A stretch of DNA of 64,000 nt from Henriciella sp. GTDB lineage: Bacteria; Pseudomonadota; Alphaproteobacteria; Caulobacterales; Hyphomonadaceae. The DNA is taken from the NCBI RefSeq assembly GCF_029937755.1, contig NZ_JAPYPG010000005.1, positions 220,316 through 284,315 on the forward strand. Reading direction: 5' to 3'. How positions within the stretch are numbered: the first letter of the stretch is position 1; each line of letters starts with the position of its first letter. The notes beneath the pieces were generated by a model. The model did no database searches and had not been told where the DNA came from. It was given only the letters and a program-made list of their open reading frames with translations. Shown piece by piece: positions 8,991 through 19,000 of the stretch. The position numbers were made by a program, and so were the translations under genes.

Positions 8991-10496
8991 GTGTTGACCT
9001 CATCACCGCTTCATTCGGAATCATCCGCCTCAACCGGCCCGGTTGAAGCCCGCCGCGCATTCCCGTCTCAGCAGACTGCAGGCACCGCTCTGGACATCTA
9101 TCCCGAATGGCTGGGCGACCAGCGCTTCAGTCATCAGCATGGCAGCCGCTTCTGTTACGTCGTGGGGGAAATGGCCCGCGGTATCGCGACCCCGCTTATG
9201 GTTATTGAGGCCGTAAAGGCCGGTCTGGTCGGCTTCTATGGCAGCGCTGGCCTGCGGCCTGAAACGATTGCCGCCGGCATTGACGAAATCGAGGCCGGTC
9301 TCGGCAAGAACGCGCCAGCCTGGGGGGCCAACCTCATCCACTCTCCACAGCAGCCGGGCTATGAACGCGCCGTGGTGGACCTCTTCCTGGCGCGTGGCGT
9401 CGCCCGCGTCTCGGCCTCTGCCTTCATGGCGCTGTCCAAGGAGATCGTGCGCTACAGTGCCAGAGGCCTGTCGCGTGCCGAAGATGGCAGCATTGCCCGC
9501 TCCACCCATGTCTTTGCCAAGGTCTCCCGCGCTGAGGTGGCGCGTCACTTCATGGCGCCGGCACCCGACAAGCTTCTTGCTGGCCTTGTGTCCGCAGGCG
9601 ATATCAGCGCCGAACAGGCAGAGCTTGCGAAGCTCGTTCCCGTGGCTGCCGACATCACGGCCGAATCCGACAGTGGCGGCCACACAGACAATCGCCCGGC
9701 CGGCCCGCTTTTCTCCTCGCTTTTACGCACGCGTGAAGATGTCTGCGCAGAGTACGGCCTCTCGCCAGACATGATCAGGATCGGCCTGGCCGGAGGGATC
9801 GGTACGCCCTGGGCAGCTGCCGCCGCCTACCAGATGGGCGCGGCCTATATCCTCACTGGCTCGATCAACCAGGCCGCCATCGAATCCGGCCTGTCGCCCG
9901 AAGGCCGAAAGCTGCTCGCAGAGGCTGGTCCGGCGGACGTCGCAATGGCACCTGCCGCCGACATGTTCGAGCAGGGTGTCGAAGTCCAGGTACTCAAACG
10001 CGGCACGCTGTTCGCGATGCGCGGCAAGCGGATGTGGGAGATCTACAAGGCCCGCTCCGGTTTCGAAGACTGCACGCCTGACGAGCAGAAATTCATCGAG
10101 ACCGCGCTTGGCGAACCCTTCGCTGCCGCCTGGGAGCGGACGCGTGCCTATATGCAGGGCGCCAATCCGAAGGAACTTGCGCTCGCCGAAGCCGAGCCGC
10201 GCCGCAAGCTCGCGCTTGTTTTCCGCCGCTATCTCTTTTTCGGAGCACAGTGGGCCCGCGATGGCGAGGCGGCCCGGCTGCGCGACTTCCAGATCTGGTG
10301 CGGGCCGGCCATGGGCGCGTTCAACGAATGGGCAAAGGGAAGCCCGCTCGAAGCGCTTGAAAACCGGACCGTGCGCCAGATCGCGTGGAACCTGCTGGAC
10401 GGGGCAGCGCACATCACCCGCATGCAGGCCATGAGAGCCACCGGCCACGACGTGCCCGGTTCAGCCTTTGGTTACCAACCGGGGCTATTTCAGTAA
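8991..10496 (+). CDS. pfaD: PfaD-type trans-acting enoyl reductase (2-nitropropane dioxygenase-like)
   Basis: FMN-dependent TIM-barrel enoyl reductase that works in trans on ACP-bound intermediates of Pfa lipid synthases. After the N-terminal family block (IYPEWLGDQRF) come the barrel with HVFAKVSRAEVARHF and the FMN-phosphate motif GLAGGIGTPWAAAAA, then GAAYILTGSINQAAIESG and the PfaD-specific C-terminal helical part. The start is taken as GTG at 8991, giving 501 residues, because homology begins soon after and GGGG and GGAAG lie upstream. A TTG at 8883 in the same frame is possible but would run through the leader hairpin. It heads the operon 28 bases before pfaA, the ER-first order of myxobacterial Pfa clusters. 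Confidence 0.88.
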   Translation: MLTSSPLHSESSASTGPVEARRAFPSQQTAGTALDIYPEWLGDQRFSHQHGSRFCYVVGEMARGIATPLMVIEAVKAGLVGFYGSAGLRPETIAAGIDEIEAGLGKNAPAWGANLIHSPQQPGYERAVVDLFLARGVARVSASAFMALSKEIVRYSARGLSRAEDGSIARSTHVFAKVSRAEVARHFMAPAPDKLLAGLVSAGDISAEQAELAKLVPVAADITAESDSGGHTDNRPAGPLFSSLLRTREDVCAEYGLSPDMIRIGLAGGIGTPWAAAAAYQMGAAYILTGSINQAAIESGLSPEGRKLLAEAGPADVAMAPAADMFEQGVEVQVLKRGTLFAMRGKRMWEIYKARSGFEDCTPDEQKFIETALGEPFAAAWERTRAYMQGANPKELALAEAEPRRKLALVFRRYLFFGAQWARDGEAARLRDFQIWCGPAMGAFNEWAKGSPLEALENRTVRQIAWNLLDGAAHITRMQAMRATGHDVPGSAFGYQPGLFQ

Positions 10497-10524
10497 CGTT
10501 TGATTAGCGGAGGGGCTGATCAGA

Positions 10525-13500
10525 ATGACCAGTAAGACCACTCATCCAGCCGATATCGCCGTTGTAGGCCTCGGCGCCATGTTTCCGGGACGCGGCAACA
10601 CTGCAGGCTTCTGGCGCGACATCGCCGAAGGCGTCGATACGCTCGGCCCGGTGCCAGAGACCCACTGGCTGATCGAGGACTATTACGACGCCGACCCGCG
10701 CGCGAAGGACAAGACCTATGGACGCCGGGGCGGTTTCCTCTCACCGCAAGGCTTCGATCCCCTCGCATTCGGCATCCCGCCCAACCAGATCGAGGCGACC
10801 GACACCGCCCAGCTTCTGGCCCTGATCGTGGCCCAGCAGGCCCTCGATGAGGCCGAAGCCGCGACCAATGGTGTGATCGACCGCAAGCGCACGAGCTGCG
10901 TCCTCGGTGTCGCGTCGGCCACCGAACTGGTTGGCCATATGTCCGGGCGCCTGCAGCGTCCGGCCTGGGTAAAAGGCCTTCGCGAAGCCGGCCTGCCGGA
11001 AACCCAGGTGCAGGAGATCGCCGACCGGATTTCCTCGAATTTCTCTGAATGGAAGGAAAGCACCTTCCCTGGCCTGCTCGGCAATGTCGTCGCCGGGCGT
11101 ATCGCCAACCGGATGGACCTTGGCGGCTCGAATTTCGTCACCGATGCAGCGTGCGCGTCTTCGCTCTCTGCCGTGCAGGTCGCACTGCACGAGCTCAACT
11201 CCGGCGACAGCGACATGGTGCTCGCCGGGGGTGTCGACACGCTGAACGACATCCTGATGTATATGTGCTTCTCGAAGACGCCGGCACTTTCCCCGACTGA
11301 GGATTGCCGCCCCTTCTCGGACAAGGCCGACGGCACCATGCTCGGCGAAGGCATTGGCATTGTCGCGCTACGCCGCCTCGAAGATGCCGAGCGTGATGGC
11401 AACCGCATCCATGCGGTGATCAAGGGTATCGGCGCGGGGTCTGATGGCCGGGCCACCGCAATCTATGCGCCCCTGCCTGACGGTCAGGCCCGTGCGCTGA
11501 AACGCGCTTACGAACAGGCTGGGTACGATCCTCGCACTGTGGAGCTGATCGAGGCCCATGGCACGGGCACGAAAGCCGGCGACGCCGCGGAGCTCGGTGG
11601 ACTGAAGCTGGTCTTCTCGCCAGACGGTGAGCCGGTCGATGAGCCGTGGTGCGCCATCGGGTCGGTAAAATCCCAGATCGGTCACACCAAGGCGGCTGCA
11701 GGCTCAGCCAGCCTCATCAAGACTGTGATGGCCCTGTCCCGCAAGGCCTATCCGCCAACGATCAAGGTCGACCAGCGCGCGCCAGCGCTCACCGGTTCGC
11801 CCTTCTATCCCAACCGGGAACTGCGACCCTGGGTTCGCAAATCAGACCATGCTCGCCGCGCGGCTGTCAGCAGCTTCGGTTTTGGCGGTTCGAATTTTCA
11901 CCTGACACTGGAAGAATATACCGGACCCAACGCCGCCCAGCCCGAGCGCACCCTGTCAGCCGAACTCTTCATGATCTCTGCCGACACCCCCGAGCGCCTG
12001 GAAAAGATCCTCGAAGCGCTCGCCGCCCGGCTGGAGCATGAGGAAGACCTCGCCATCGTTGCGTCGGAAACCCACAGCGCCTTCGACATCACCGCGCCCT
12101 GCCGCGCCTCGATCGTCGCTACCGACAATGAGGACTATGCCGAGAAAGCCGGCAAGCTCGCCTGGCTGCTCAGCTCAGCTCAGGCCGAAGCCGCGCCGCG
12201 CCCGAAAGGTGTCAGCGTCTCACTGTCACCGGCCAGCCCCGGCAAGCTTGCCTTCCTGATGCCCGGCCAGGGCAGCCAGTATGTTGGCATGGGCCGCGAC
12301 CTGGCTCTCGCCTTCCCCGAAGCGCGCACGGCCTGGGATCTCGCCGCCAGCCACAAGAAGACCGGCAAGCAGGCGTTGCACAATCTCGCCTTTCCGCCCT
12401 CGGCCTATACGCCCGAGGAGGCTGTCGAGCAGGCCGACCGGCTGACTGCGATGGAGAATGCCCAACCCGCACTCGCCGCCGCCTCGCTCGCCGTTCTCGC
12501 CGTGCTCGACAAGGCCGGGCTGTCGCCTGAAATGGCTGCCGGCCACAGCTTCGGCGAGATCATGGCGCTGCAAGCCGCTGGTGCCCTGAGCGCGGATGAC
12601 GCGCTCACCGTGGCCCACAAGCGGGCAAAGCTGATGGCCAAGGCCGCCGCATCGAATGAAGGCGCCATGCTGGCCACGCAGGCCGCCGCAGAAGCCCTCG
12701 CACCGATCCTGGAAGACCATCCGGATGTCGTCATCGCTAATGACAATGCTCCAACGCAGACGGTGCTATCCGGCCCGGTCGAAGCGATTGAGGCCGCCCG
12801 CGCCGCCATCGAAGCGGCCGGTATCAAGGCCCGGCGGCTGCCCGTGGCCTCGGCATTCCATTCGCCGATCGTTGCTGGCGCCGTCGATCCGTTCCGCAAG
12901 GCGCTGGAGAAGGTGGACTTCGCCAAGGCCCGCTTCCCGGTCTTCGCCAATGTCTCGGCGAAACGCTATCCGCTTGCCTATGCAAGACAGCGCGACCTGC
13001 TGGCCACGCAGATCGAAAGCCCGGTCAAGTTCCGCTCCATCATCGAGGCGATGGCCGAAGACGGCGTCACCACCTTTGTCGAGGCAGGCCCCGGTACGGT
13101 GCTGACCGCCCTTGTCGGCCAGATCCTGCCCGGCAAGGCAAACGCCGTCGCGCTCGACGACAAGAAGGGTGACGGTCTCGCCGCTTTCCTCTCCGGCCTC
13201 GGCAAGCTTGCCGTGCTCGGCCACGCAGTCGATTTCAAGGCACTCTTCGCCAACATGCCCGCGCCGCAACCACGCAAGCCGCGCTCGAAACATGCGATCG
13301 ACCTGAACGGCGCGAATTACCACAAGCCCTATCCGCCCAAAGGCGGCGCCGCGTCCCTGCCGCCGCCCAATCCTGAGCGGAGCGCGCCAGCGCAGCCAGC
13401 CGCCGCCGCGACCCGCCCGGAGCCGCGCACCGTGGCGCCGCCATCACCCACGCCCAAGCCCGACCAGACGCCGGAACCACCGGCGCGGCCCGCACCGCAA

Positions 13501-14523
13501 AGCGCCGCCACACCCCCAACACCTACGCCCGCAGGAGCCCAGTCCGTGACCCAGTACAGCCGCCCGGCCAGTGACGCCAACGAACGCATCCACGCAAACA
13601 TGACAGCCGCCCATGCCGACTATATCGAGGCGCTGCGTGCCGCTCATGCGCACTATCTCCAGGCCTCTTCCAGCCTGCTCGGGTCGGCCTCCAGCCATGT
13701 AATCGATCACGAACCGCAACAGCGCCGCCAGCTTGCCCCGCCGCCGGCCCCCGCCGATGCTCCGCAAGCCGAGGCGCCAGCCGCACCAGAGCCTGCCCCG
13801 CAACCGGCTGCAGCGACCGCCCCCGAGCCTCAGGCCGCCCCGGCTCCGGCAGCACCTGCACCAGCAGCGCCGGCACCGGCACCCGCCACACAGACGGCTC
13901 CGGCCGCTCCCCCTGCAGCCCCATCACAAGACTTCAGCGGCCTCGTTGCCGCCCTCGTTGCAGAGAAGACTGGCTACCCGGTCGATATGCTCGAGCCCGA
14001 CATGGACCTTGAGGGCGAGCTTGGCGTCGACTCCATCAAGCAGGTCGAAATCCTGTCGGCCCTGCGCGAAAGCATGCCGGAGCTGCCGGAAGTCGAGCCC
14101 GAACAGATCGCCGAACTGCGCACCATCCGCAAGATCGCAGACTTCCTCGCCCCTGCCGGCTCATCTGCCCCGGCGCCTGCGAAGAATGGGAATGGCAATG
14201 GGCACACGAATGGAAACGGCAACGGCCATCACGCGCCTGCGACTGAAGTACCCGCCGCGACAGCACCAGCCCCTGCCGCGTCGGCTCCCGCCGGCGATGA
14301 CATGGCCGAGCTTGTCCGTGGCCTGATCGCCGAAAAGACCGGTTATCCGCCAGAAATGCTCGAGGACGATATGGACCTCGAAGGCGAACTTGGCGTCGAC
14401 TCCATCAAGCAGGTCGAAATCCTCTCGGCCTTGCGCGAGCAGATGCCCAACCTGCCAGAAGTCGAACCGGAGCAGATCGCCGAGCTTCGCTCGATCCGGA
14501 AGATCGCCGATTTTTTTGGCTAG
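10525..14523 (+). CDS. pfaA: Pfa-type synthase PfaA: KS-AT-ACP-ACP (zero-frame product)
   Basis: A 1332-residue multidomain iterative synthase. The ketosynthase spans about 5-465 with catalytic Cys210 (DAACASS), His345 (EAHGTGT) and His387 (IGHTKAA). The malonyl/acyltransferase spans about 570-890 with GQGSQ near 580 and Ser675 in GHSFGE. A Pro/Ala-rich linker follows, with a helical block near residue 1020. Two nearly identical acyl-carrier domains carry phosphopantetheine serines Ser1170 and Ser1293 in GVDSIKQVEIL, joined by an Asn/Gly/His-rich linker. The protein stops abruptly after ACP2, just behind an in-phase T7 tract, whereas PfaA proteins normally continue into a ketoreductase, which is found here in the -1 frame. 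With a -1 shift the product would be about 1829 residues. The start is the ATG at 10525 behind GCGGAGGGG. Confidence 0.93.
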   Translation: MTSKTTHPADIAVVGLGAMFPGRGNTAGFWRDIAEGVDTLGPVPETHWLIEDYYDADPRAKDKTYGRRGGFLSPQGFDPLAFGIPPNQIEATDTAQLLALIVAQQALDEAEAATNGVIDRKRTSCVLGVASATELVGHMSGRLQRPAWVKGLREAGLPETQVQEIADRISSNFSEWKESTFPGLLGNVVAGRIANRMDLGGSNFVTDAACASSLSAVQVALHELNSGDSDMVLAGGVDTLNDILMYMCFSKTPALSPTEDCRPFSDKADGTMLGEGIGIVALRRLEDAERDGNRIHAVIKGIGAGSDGRATAIYAPLPDGQARALKRAYEQAGYDPRTVELIEAHGTGTKAGDAAELGGLKLVFSPDGEPVDEPWCAIGSVKSQIGHTKAAAGSASLIKTVMALSRKAYPPTIKVDQRAPALTGSPFYPNRELRPWVRKSDHARRAAVSSFGFGGSNFHLTLEEYTGPNAAQPERTLSAELFMISADTPERLEKILEALAARLEHEEDLAIVASETHSAFDITAPCRASIVATDNEDYAEKAGKLAWLLSSAQAEAAPRPKGVSVSLSPASPGKLAFLMPGQGSQYVGMGRDLALAFPEARTAWDLAASHKKTGKQALHNLAFPPSAYTPEEAVEQADRLTAMENAQPALAAASLAVLAVLDKAGLSPEMAAGHSFGEIMALQAAGALSADDALTVAHKRAKLMAKAAASNEGAMLATQAAAEALAPILEDHPDVVIANDNAPTQTVLSGPVEAIEAARAAIEAAGIKARRLPVASAFHSPIVAGAVDPFRKALEKVDFAKARFPVFANVSAKRYPLAYARQRDLLATQIESPVKFRSIIEAMAEDGVTTFVEAGPGTVLTALVGQILPGKANAVALDDKKGDGLAAFLSGLGKLAVLGHAVDFKALFANMPAPQPRKPRSKHAIDLNGANYHKPYPPKGGAASLPPPNPERSAPAQPAAAATRPEPRTVAPPSPTPKPDQTPEPPARPAPQSAATPPTPTPAGAQSVTQYSRPASDANERIHANMTAAHADYIEALRAAHAHYLQASSSLLGSASSHVIDHEPQQRRQLAPPPAPADAPQAEAPAAPEPAPQPAAATAPEPQAAPAPAAPAPAAPAPAPATQTAPAAPPAAPSQDFSGLVAALVAEKTGYPVDMLEPDMDLEGELGVDSIKQVEILSALRESMPELPEVEPEQIAELRTIRKIADFLAPAGSSAPAPAKNGNGNGHTNGNGNGHHAPATEVPAATAPAPAASAPAGDDMAELVRGLIAEKTGYPPEMLEDDMDLEGELGVDSIKQVEILSALREQMPNLPEVEPEQIAELRSIRKIADFFG

Positions 14524-14553
14524 GGGGCGCGCCGGCGCCTGAGCGCGCCGCCC
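14511..14553 (+). other. Candidate programmed -1 ribosomal frameshift signal
   Basis: Bases 14511-14517 are seven T residues read in the zero frame as gaT TTT TTT ggc TAG, which is exactly the X XXY YYZ slippery form. A GC-rich stem follows: GGCGCGC (14526-14532) pairs with GCGCGCC (14543-14549) around a ten-base loop. Three further G-C pairs (14523-14525 with 14551-14553) form past a one-base bulge. The spacer from the heptamer to the stem is 5 bases (extended stem) or 8 bases (core stem). In the -1 frame translation continues without a stop through an Ala/Pro-rich linker (GGAPAPERAARPAPDPAPPAE) into the ketoreductase. All elements are seen in the sequence; frameshift activity is inferred. 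Confidence 0.65.
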
Positions 14554-14588
14554 GCCCCGCGCCTGATCCGGCACCGCCTGCTGAAACG

Positions 14589-16013
14589 TTGGCGGTGCGT
14601 GCGGTCACATACCAGCCGCAGATCCCCGTCGGCAGGGTCACGCCCGGCCTGCGTGAGGCCGCGCTGATAGAATTCATCGGCAGCGATCCGGCACACGGAC
14701 AGGCCATCGTTCAGGCCATGCTGGAAGCGGGCTTTGTCATCCGCGAAGTCGCCCAGCCCTCCGGTCAGGCCGATGCGCTGATCCTCGCCCATGGCCTTAC
14801 CGGCACGACGCTCGACGCCCATTGCGGCGCGCTGGAAGCCATCTCGGCTCAGGCGAAACGTTTCGAGGAACGCGGTGGAACGCTGATCCTGCTTCAGGAC
14901 ACCGGCGGGCGCTTCCAGCCAACCGACCATCGCGCCTGGCGCGGCGGCCTGACCGGGCTGGCCCGCACAGCCGCCCGTGAATTCCCCAAGGCGACCGTGC
15001 GCGCTATCGACATGGACATTGCCGATCTCGGTCTGCAGGGCGCGACCGACCGCCTGGTCGAGGAGCTATTGAGCGGTGGCACTGCCCCGTGTGTTGGCCT
15101 GTCGGCACAAGGCCGGCTCGTTCCAGCCGATGGCCTTGCTGCGCTGCCCGGCAACCGGCCGGGCCTGATCGGCTCACAGGATGTGATCCTTGTCACGGGC
15201 GGTGCGCGTGGGGTCACCGCTGATTGTATCATCGAACTCGCCCGGCGCACGCAGGCGCGGTTTGCCCTGCTCGGCCGCTCCGCAATCACACCGTGGCCCG
15301 ACGACCTTGCCCCTGTCACAGATGAGAAGGCCCTGCGCGGCGCCCTTGCCGCCCGCGCCAAGGCGAAAGGCGAGAAAGTCTCGCCCGCAGCCCTCAACAA
15401 GGAGGCGCGCGCCCTGCTGTCGGGTGCCGAAATCCGCAGTACGCTGGGCGCCATCGAACAGGCTGGCGGCAAGGCGCTTTACGTACCGACCGATGTCGCC
15501 GACCCGGCTGCTTTGGTTGACGCGCTGTCACGCATTGAGGCCGGCCTTGGTCCGGTCACCGGTCTTGTCCATGGCGCAGGCGTTCTGGCCGACAAGCTGA
15601 TCCGCGAGAAGACCCGTGACCAGGTGGAAAAGGTCTTTGCGCCAAAAATTTCCGGCCTTGAAGCGATCCTTGCACTGATCAACCCCAACCAGCTGAAAAC
15701 AATTGCCTTTTTCTCATCTGTCGCAGCCCGGTACGGCAATGCCGGGCAGGCTGATTATGCGATGGCGAACGAGATCCTGAACCGCATGGCACACTGGCTG
15801 AAAGCCGCAAATCCTGACGCCGCGATTACCTCACTTGGCTGGGGCCCATGGGATGGCGGCATGGTGGATGAGAGCCTGAAAGCGAAATTTGCCGAAATGG
15901 GCGTTTCCCTCATCCCGCGTATGGCGGGGGCCAACCTTTTTGCGGACGCGGTGCTTGCTGGCGATGCCTGCCCTGTGGAACTCGTGATCGGCTCCGAGAT
16001 TGCCCATGGCTGA
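14589..16013 (+). CDS. Ketoreductase (KR) domain, probably the -1 frameshifted C-terminus of PfaA
   Basis: A short-chain-reductase-type ketoreductase that would reduce the 3-ketoacyl-ACP in each cycle. The cofactor motif is LVTGGARGVTADC, followed by FALLGRS. The catalytic Ser lies in FFSSVAARYGNAG and the catalytic Tyr in GQADYAMANEIL. An N-terminal non-catalytic half precedes it, as in modular KR domains. The given start (TTG) has no convincing ribosome site. The same frame is open upstream to the T7 tract at 14517 and encodes a typical inter-domain linker, so the domain is most simply read as a continuation of PfaA. If so, the extension is 14517-16013, about 498 residues. Its stop overlaps the start of the next megasynthase. 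Confidence 0.85.
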   Translation: MAVRAVTYQPQIPVGRVTPGLREAALIEFIGSDPAHGQAIVQAMLEAGFVIREVAQPSGQADALILAHGLTGTTLDAHCGALEAISAQAKRFEERGGTLILLQDTGGRFQPTDHRAWRGGLTGLARTAAREFPKATVRAIDMDIADLGLQGATDRLVEELLSGGTAPCVGLSAQGRLVPADGLAALPGNRPGLIGSQDVILVTGGARGVTADCIIELARRTQARFALLGRSAITPWPDDLAPVTDEKALRGALAARAKAKGEKVSPAALNKEARALLSGAEIRSTLGAIEQAGGKALYVPTDVADPAALVDALSRIEAGLGPVTGLVHGAGVLADKLIREKTRDQVEKVFAPKISGLEAILALINPNQLKTIAFFSSVAARYGNAGQADYAMANEILNRMAHWLKAANPDAAITSLGWGPWDGGMVDESLKAKFAEMGVSLIPRMAGANLFADAVLAGDACPVELVIGSEIAHG

Positions 16014-19000
16014 CGGCGGGTTTGAGCCGATTGCCATTGTCGGACGCGGCTGCGTCCTGCCCGGCGCGCTAACGCCAGCCGCGCTATGGCAAGCCGTGCT
16101 CGAGGATCGCGACCTGCTGAGCCAGGCGCCTGCGGGAAAGTGGGGCGTCACCGATAGCGAACAGGCCGCCATGAGCTATCGCGGCGGCTTCGTCACCGGC
16201 TTTGACGACGTCTTCGACCCGTCCGCATACGATCTTGGCGAGATCGGCGTGCTCAGCCTCGACCCGCTTTTCCAGTGGCTGCTGCATGCGGGGCGTGAGG
16301 CCTGGCAAGAGGCCGGTAGCCCGAAGGTGAAGCGCAAGAAGCTCGGTGTCATCGCCGGAAATCTCGGCTATCCGAGCCGTACGCTCTGTGACTTTGCCGG
16401 TGATATCTGGGACAGCGGCCAGTCCGAAATCGAGCCCTTTAACCGCTTCAATACCGGTGGCCCCGCCCGCCTGCTCGCACAGGCGCTTGGCGCAAAAGGC
16501 CCGGCCTTTGCGCTGGATGCCGCCTGCGCATCCTCGCTGTATGCCGTGAAACTCGCCTGTGACCGGCTGCAGGACGGCTCGCTCGATGTGGCGGTCGCGG
16601 CAGCGGTGAACGGGGCCGATAACCTTATCCTGCATCAGGGCTTCTCGGCGCTGAACGCGCTCAGCCCCACAGGCCGGTCGCGTCCCTTCGTGAAAGGCGC
16701 TGACGGGCTTGTCCCGGCTGAAGGCGCAGCAGCCATCGTGCTGAAACGGCTGGCCGACTGCACCAGCGATGACACGGTGTACGGTGTCATTCGCGGCATT
16801 GGCCTTTCCAATGATGGCCGGCGCAAATCGCTATTGGCGCCGGATGAAGGCGGACAGGCCGAAGCCATGGCGGCAGCCTGGGCCATGTCCGGGCTTGATC
16901 CGTCTGCGGACATTGGCCTCGTTGAAGCGCACGCCACAGGCACACCCACCGGTGACAAGGTCGAACTGATGGCGACCGCGCAGCATTTCGCCGGTGTTGA
17001 CGGCCTGCCTGTTGGCTCGCTCAAGGGCAATCTTGGCCACCTGATAACCGCAGCAGGTCTGGCCAGCCTCATCAAGATGAGCTTCGCCATCAATGAGGGC
17101 ATCATACCGCCGACCCGGCTCGACGGCGCGGCGCTGGATAGTTTTTCCACCTCCACCCTCATCCCTGCCCGCAAGGCTGATTGGCCGGCAGACCGACAGC
17201 GCGTCGCCGCGATCAGCAATTTCGGCTTTGGCGGCAATAATGCCCACTTGATCCTGACAGCTGATGAGGGTGAGCGCCCGAAACCGCCGAAGCGCAAGCG
17301 CTCGAAACCCGAAGCGGTGATCTGCTCGACAGGACTGTCCATGGGCCCTGACCGGGGCGTGGCAGCAGTGCTGCAGCGCCTCTCGCGTCCGCCACAACAG
17401 GCACGCGGTGCGATGGCAGAGGTCGCTTCCCAGCCTAAATTGTTGCGCACCCCGCCATCCGAGCTGCGATCGGCTCAAGGTCAGCAGCTCGCCCTTTATG
17501 ATGCGGTCGATGAGGCTCTGAACCGCCACCCGCTCGAGGACGGCGCACGCGTCGGCGTGTTCACCGGCTTTTCCTGTTCGCCTGAGGCAGCCCGCTGGAT
17601 GCTCCGTGCCCGGATTGCCGAGCGACTGGGTCTTGATCCACAGGCGCCGGAAACTGATGCGATCCGGAATGACATCGCGCCGCCGCTCAAGGCTGGTGAT
17701 GTGCTCGGTGCGATGCCGAACGTCTCGGCCAACCGCATCAATGTCCGGGGCGACTGGCGCGCGCTTGGCTTCGCCGTGATGGAAGAAGAGGTGTCGGGCC
17801 TGCGCGCACTGGAGCTCGCCATGCGCGCGCTTGAGGCCGGCGAAATCGACGCCGCCATCGTTGCTGCCGCCGACCTCTCTTCCGACCCTGTTCACGAAAC
17901 CGCTACCCGCGAAACAGGCGGCGATGCCGCTGTGGCGTTTGTCCTGAAGCGGGCCGGCGAAGCCGATGGCCCGCTTCTGAAATCGCTGAAGCTCGACGGT
18001 GCGCGGGCTAAGCCAACGCTGTTTGAACACCTCTATGGCCGCTCACATGCCGCTGGCAGCCTCGCCCGGCTCGCGGTGCAGGCCGAACTGACCGCGCGCG
18101 GCCTGATGCTGGAAGACACAGGGCTCGCCCCCTCGCTGGACCGCAAGGCCCTGAAGCTCGCACTCCCTGGGGGAACAGCAAAGCTGAAGGCGACCCCACG
18201 CCCGGCACCCGATTTGCTGCGCCAGGCACCGCTGCTCGAAACCTATGCCGCCGACACGCCCGAAGCGCTCGCCAAAGCAATAAGTATTGGCCAACAGGGC
18301 GGATCGGGGCTTTCCCGCCTCGCCTTCGTCGCGAGCGATGAAACCTCGCTTGCGGCTAAACGGGATGTCGCCCTCGCTGCGCTCAAATCAGGCCACGCGC
18401 CAGCAGGCGACGGCATTCATTATGGCGCCGGTCCAGCGGCAGGCGATCTCGCCTTCGTCTTTACCGGCGCCGCCGCGGCCTATCCCGGCATGGGACTCGG
18501 GCTGTTTGCCGCTTTCCCAGAGCTCGGCCCGTTGATGACGCAGAAATTCCCGGCGGCCCAGGATGTCGCCCGGCTGCTCGCCACGGGTCTTGCACCGGCC
18601 TATGATCAGCTGCGGGCCACCACGCTTATCACGCAAGCCCAACATATCCTCCTGACGCGGCTGCTCGGTCTCAAGCCGAGCGTGGCCATGGGGCTTTCCT
18701 CCGGTGAAACCAATTCGCTTATTGCGTTCGGCGCCTGGGTCGATGCCGACGGTCTCATGGCGACGATCGGTGAAAGCGGGATGTATACGGAAGACCTGGC
18801 CGGCGCCTTCCGGACCGCGCAGGCCGCCTGGAAGGATGATGCCCCCGTCGAGTGGCAGACATGGCGCGTGCGGGCGGAGGAAGCCCGCATCCGTACAGCG
18901 CTTGAAGACGAACCGCGCTGCGACCTCACCATTCTTTACAGCCCGACCGACGGTGTCATCTCAGGAGACGCGGCTGCCTGCCAGCGCGCACTGAAACAGC

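Noticed and set aside
14185..14235. Asn/Gly repeat encoded between the two ACPs, considered as a CRISPR-like or tandem DNA repeat
   Set aside because: It is a short in-frame flexible linker of the synthase, with no spacer pattern.
14517..14589. Simple pseudogene reading of the PfaA/KR break
   Set aside because: Not excluded, but both halves keep all catalytic residues, the break falls exactly at an in-phase slippery heptamer followed by a stem, and the downstream operon is intact. A functional frameshift explains more.
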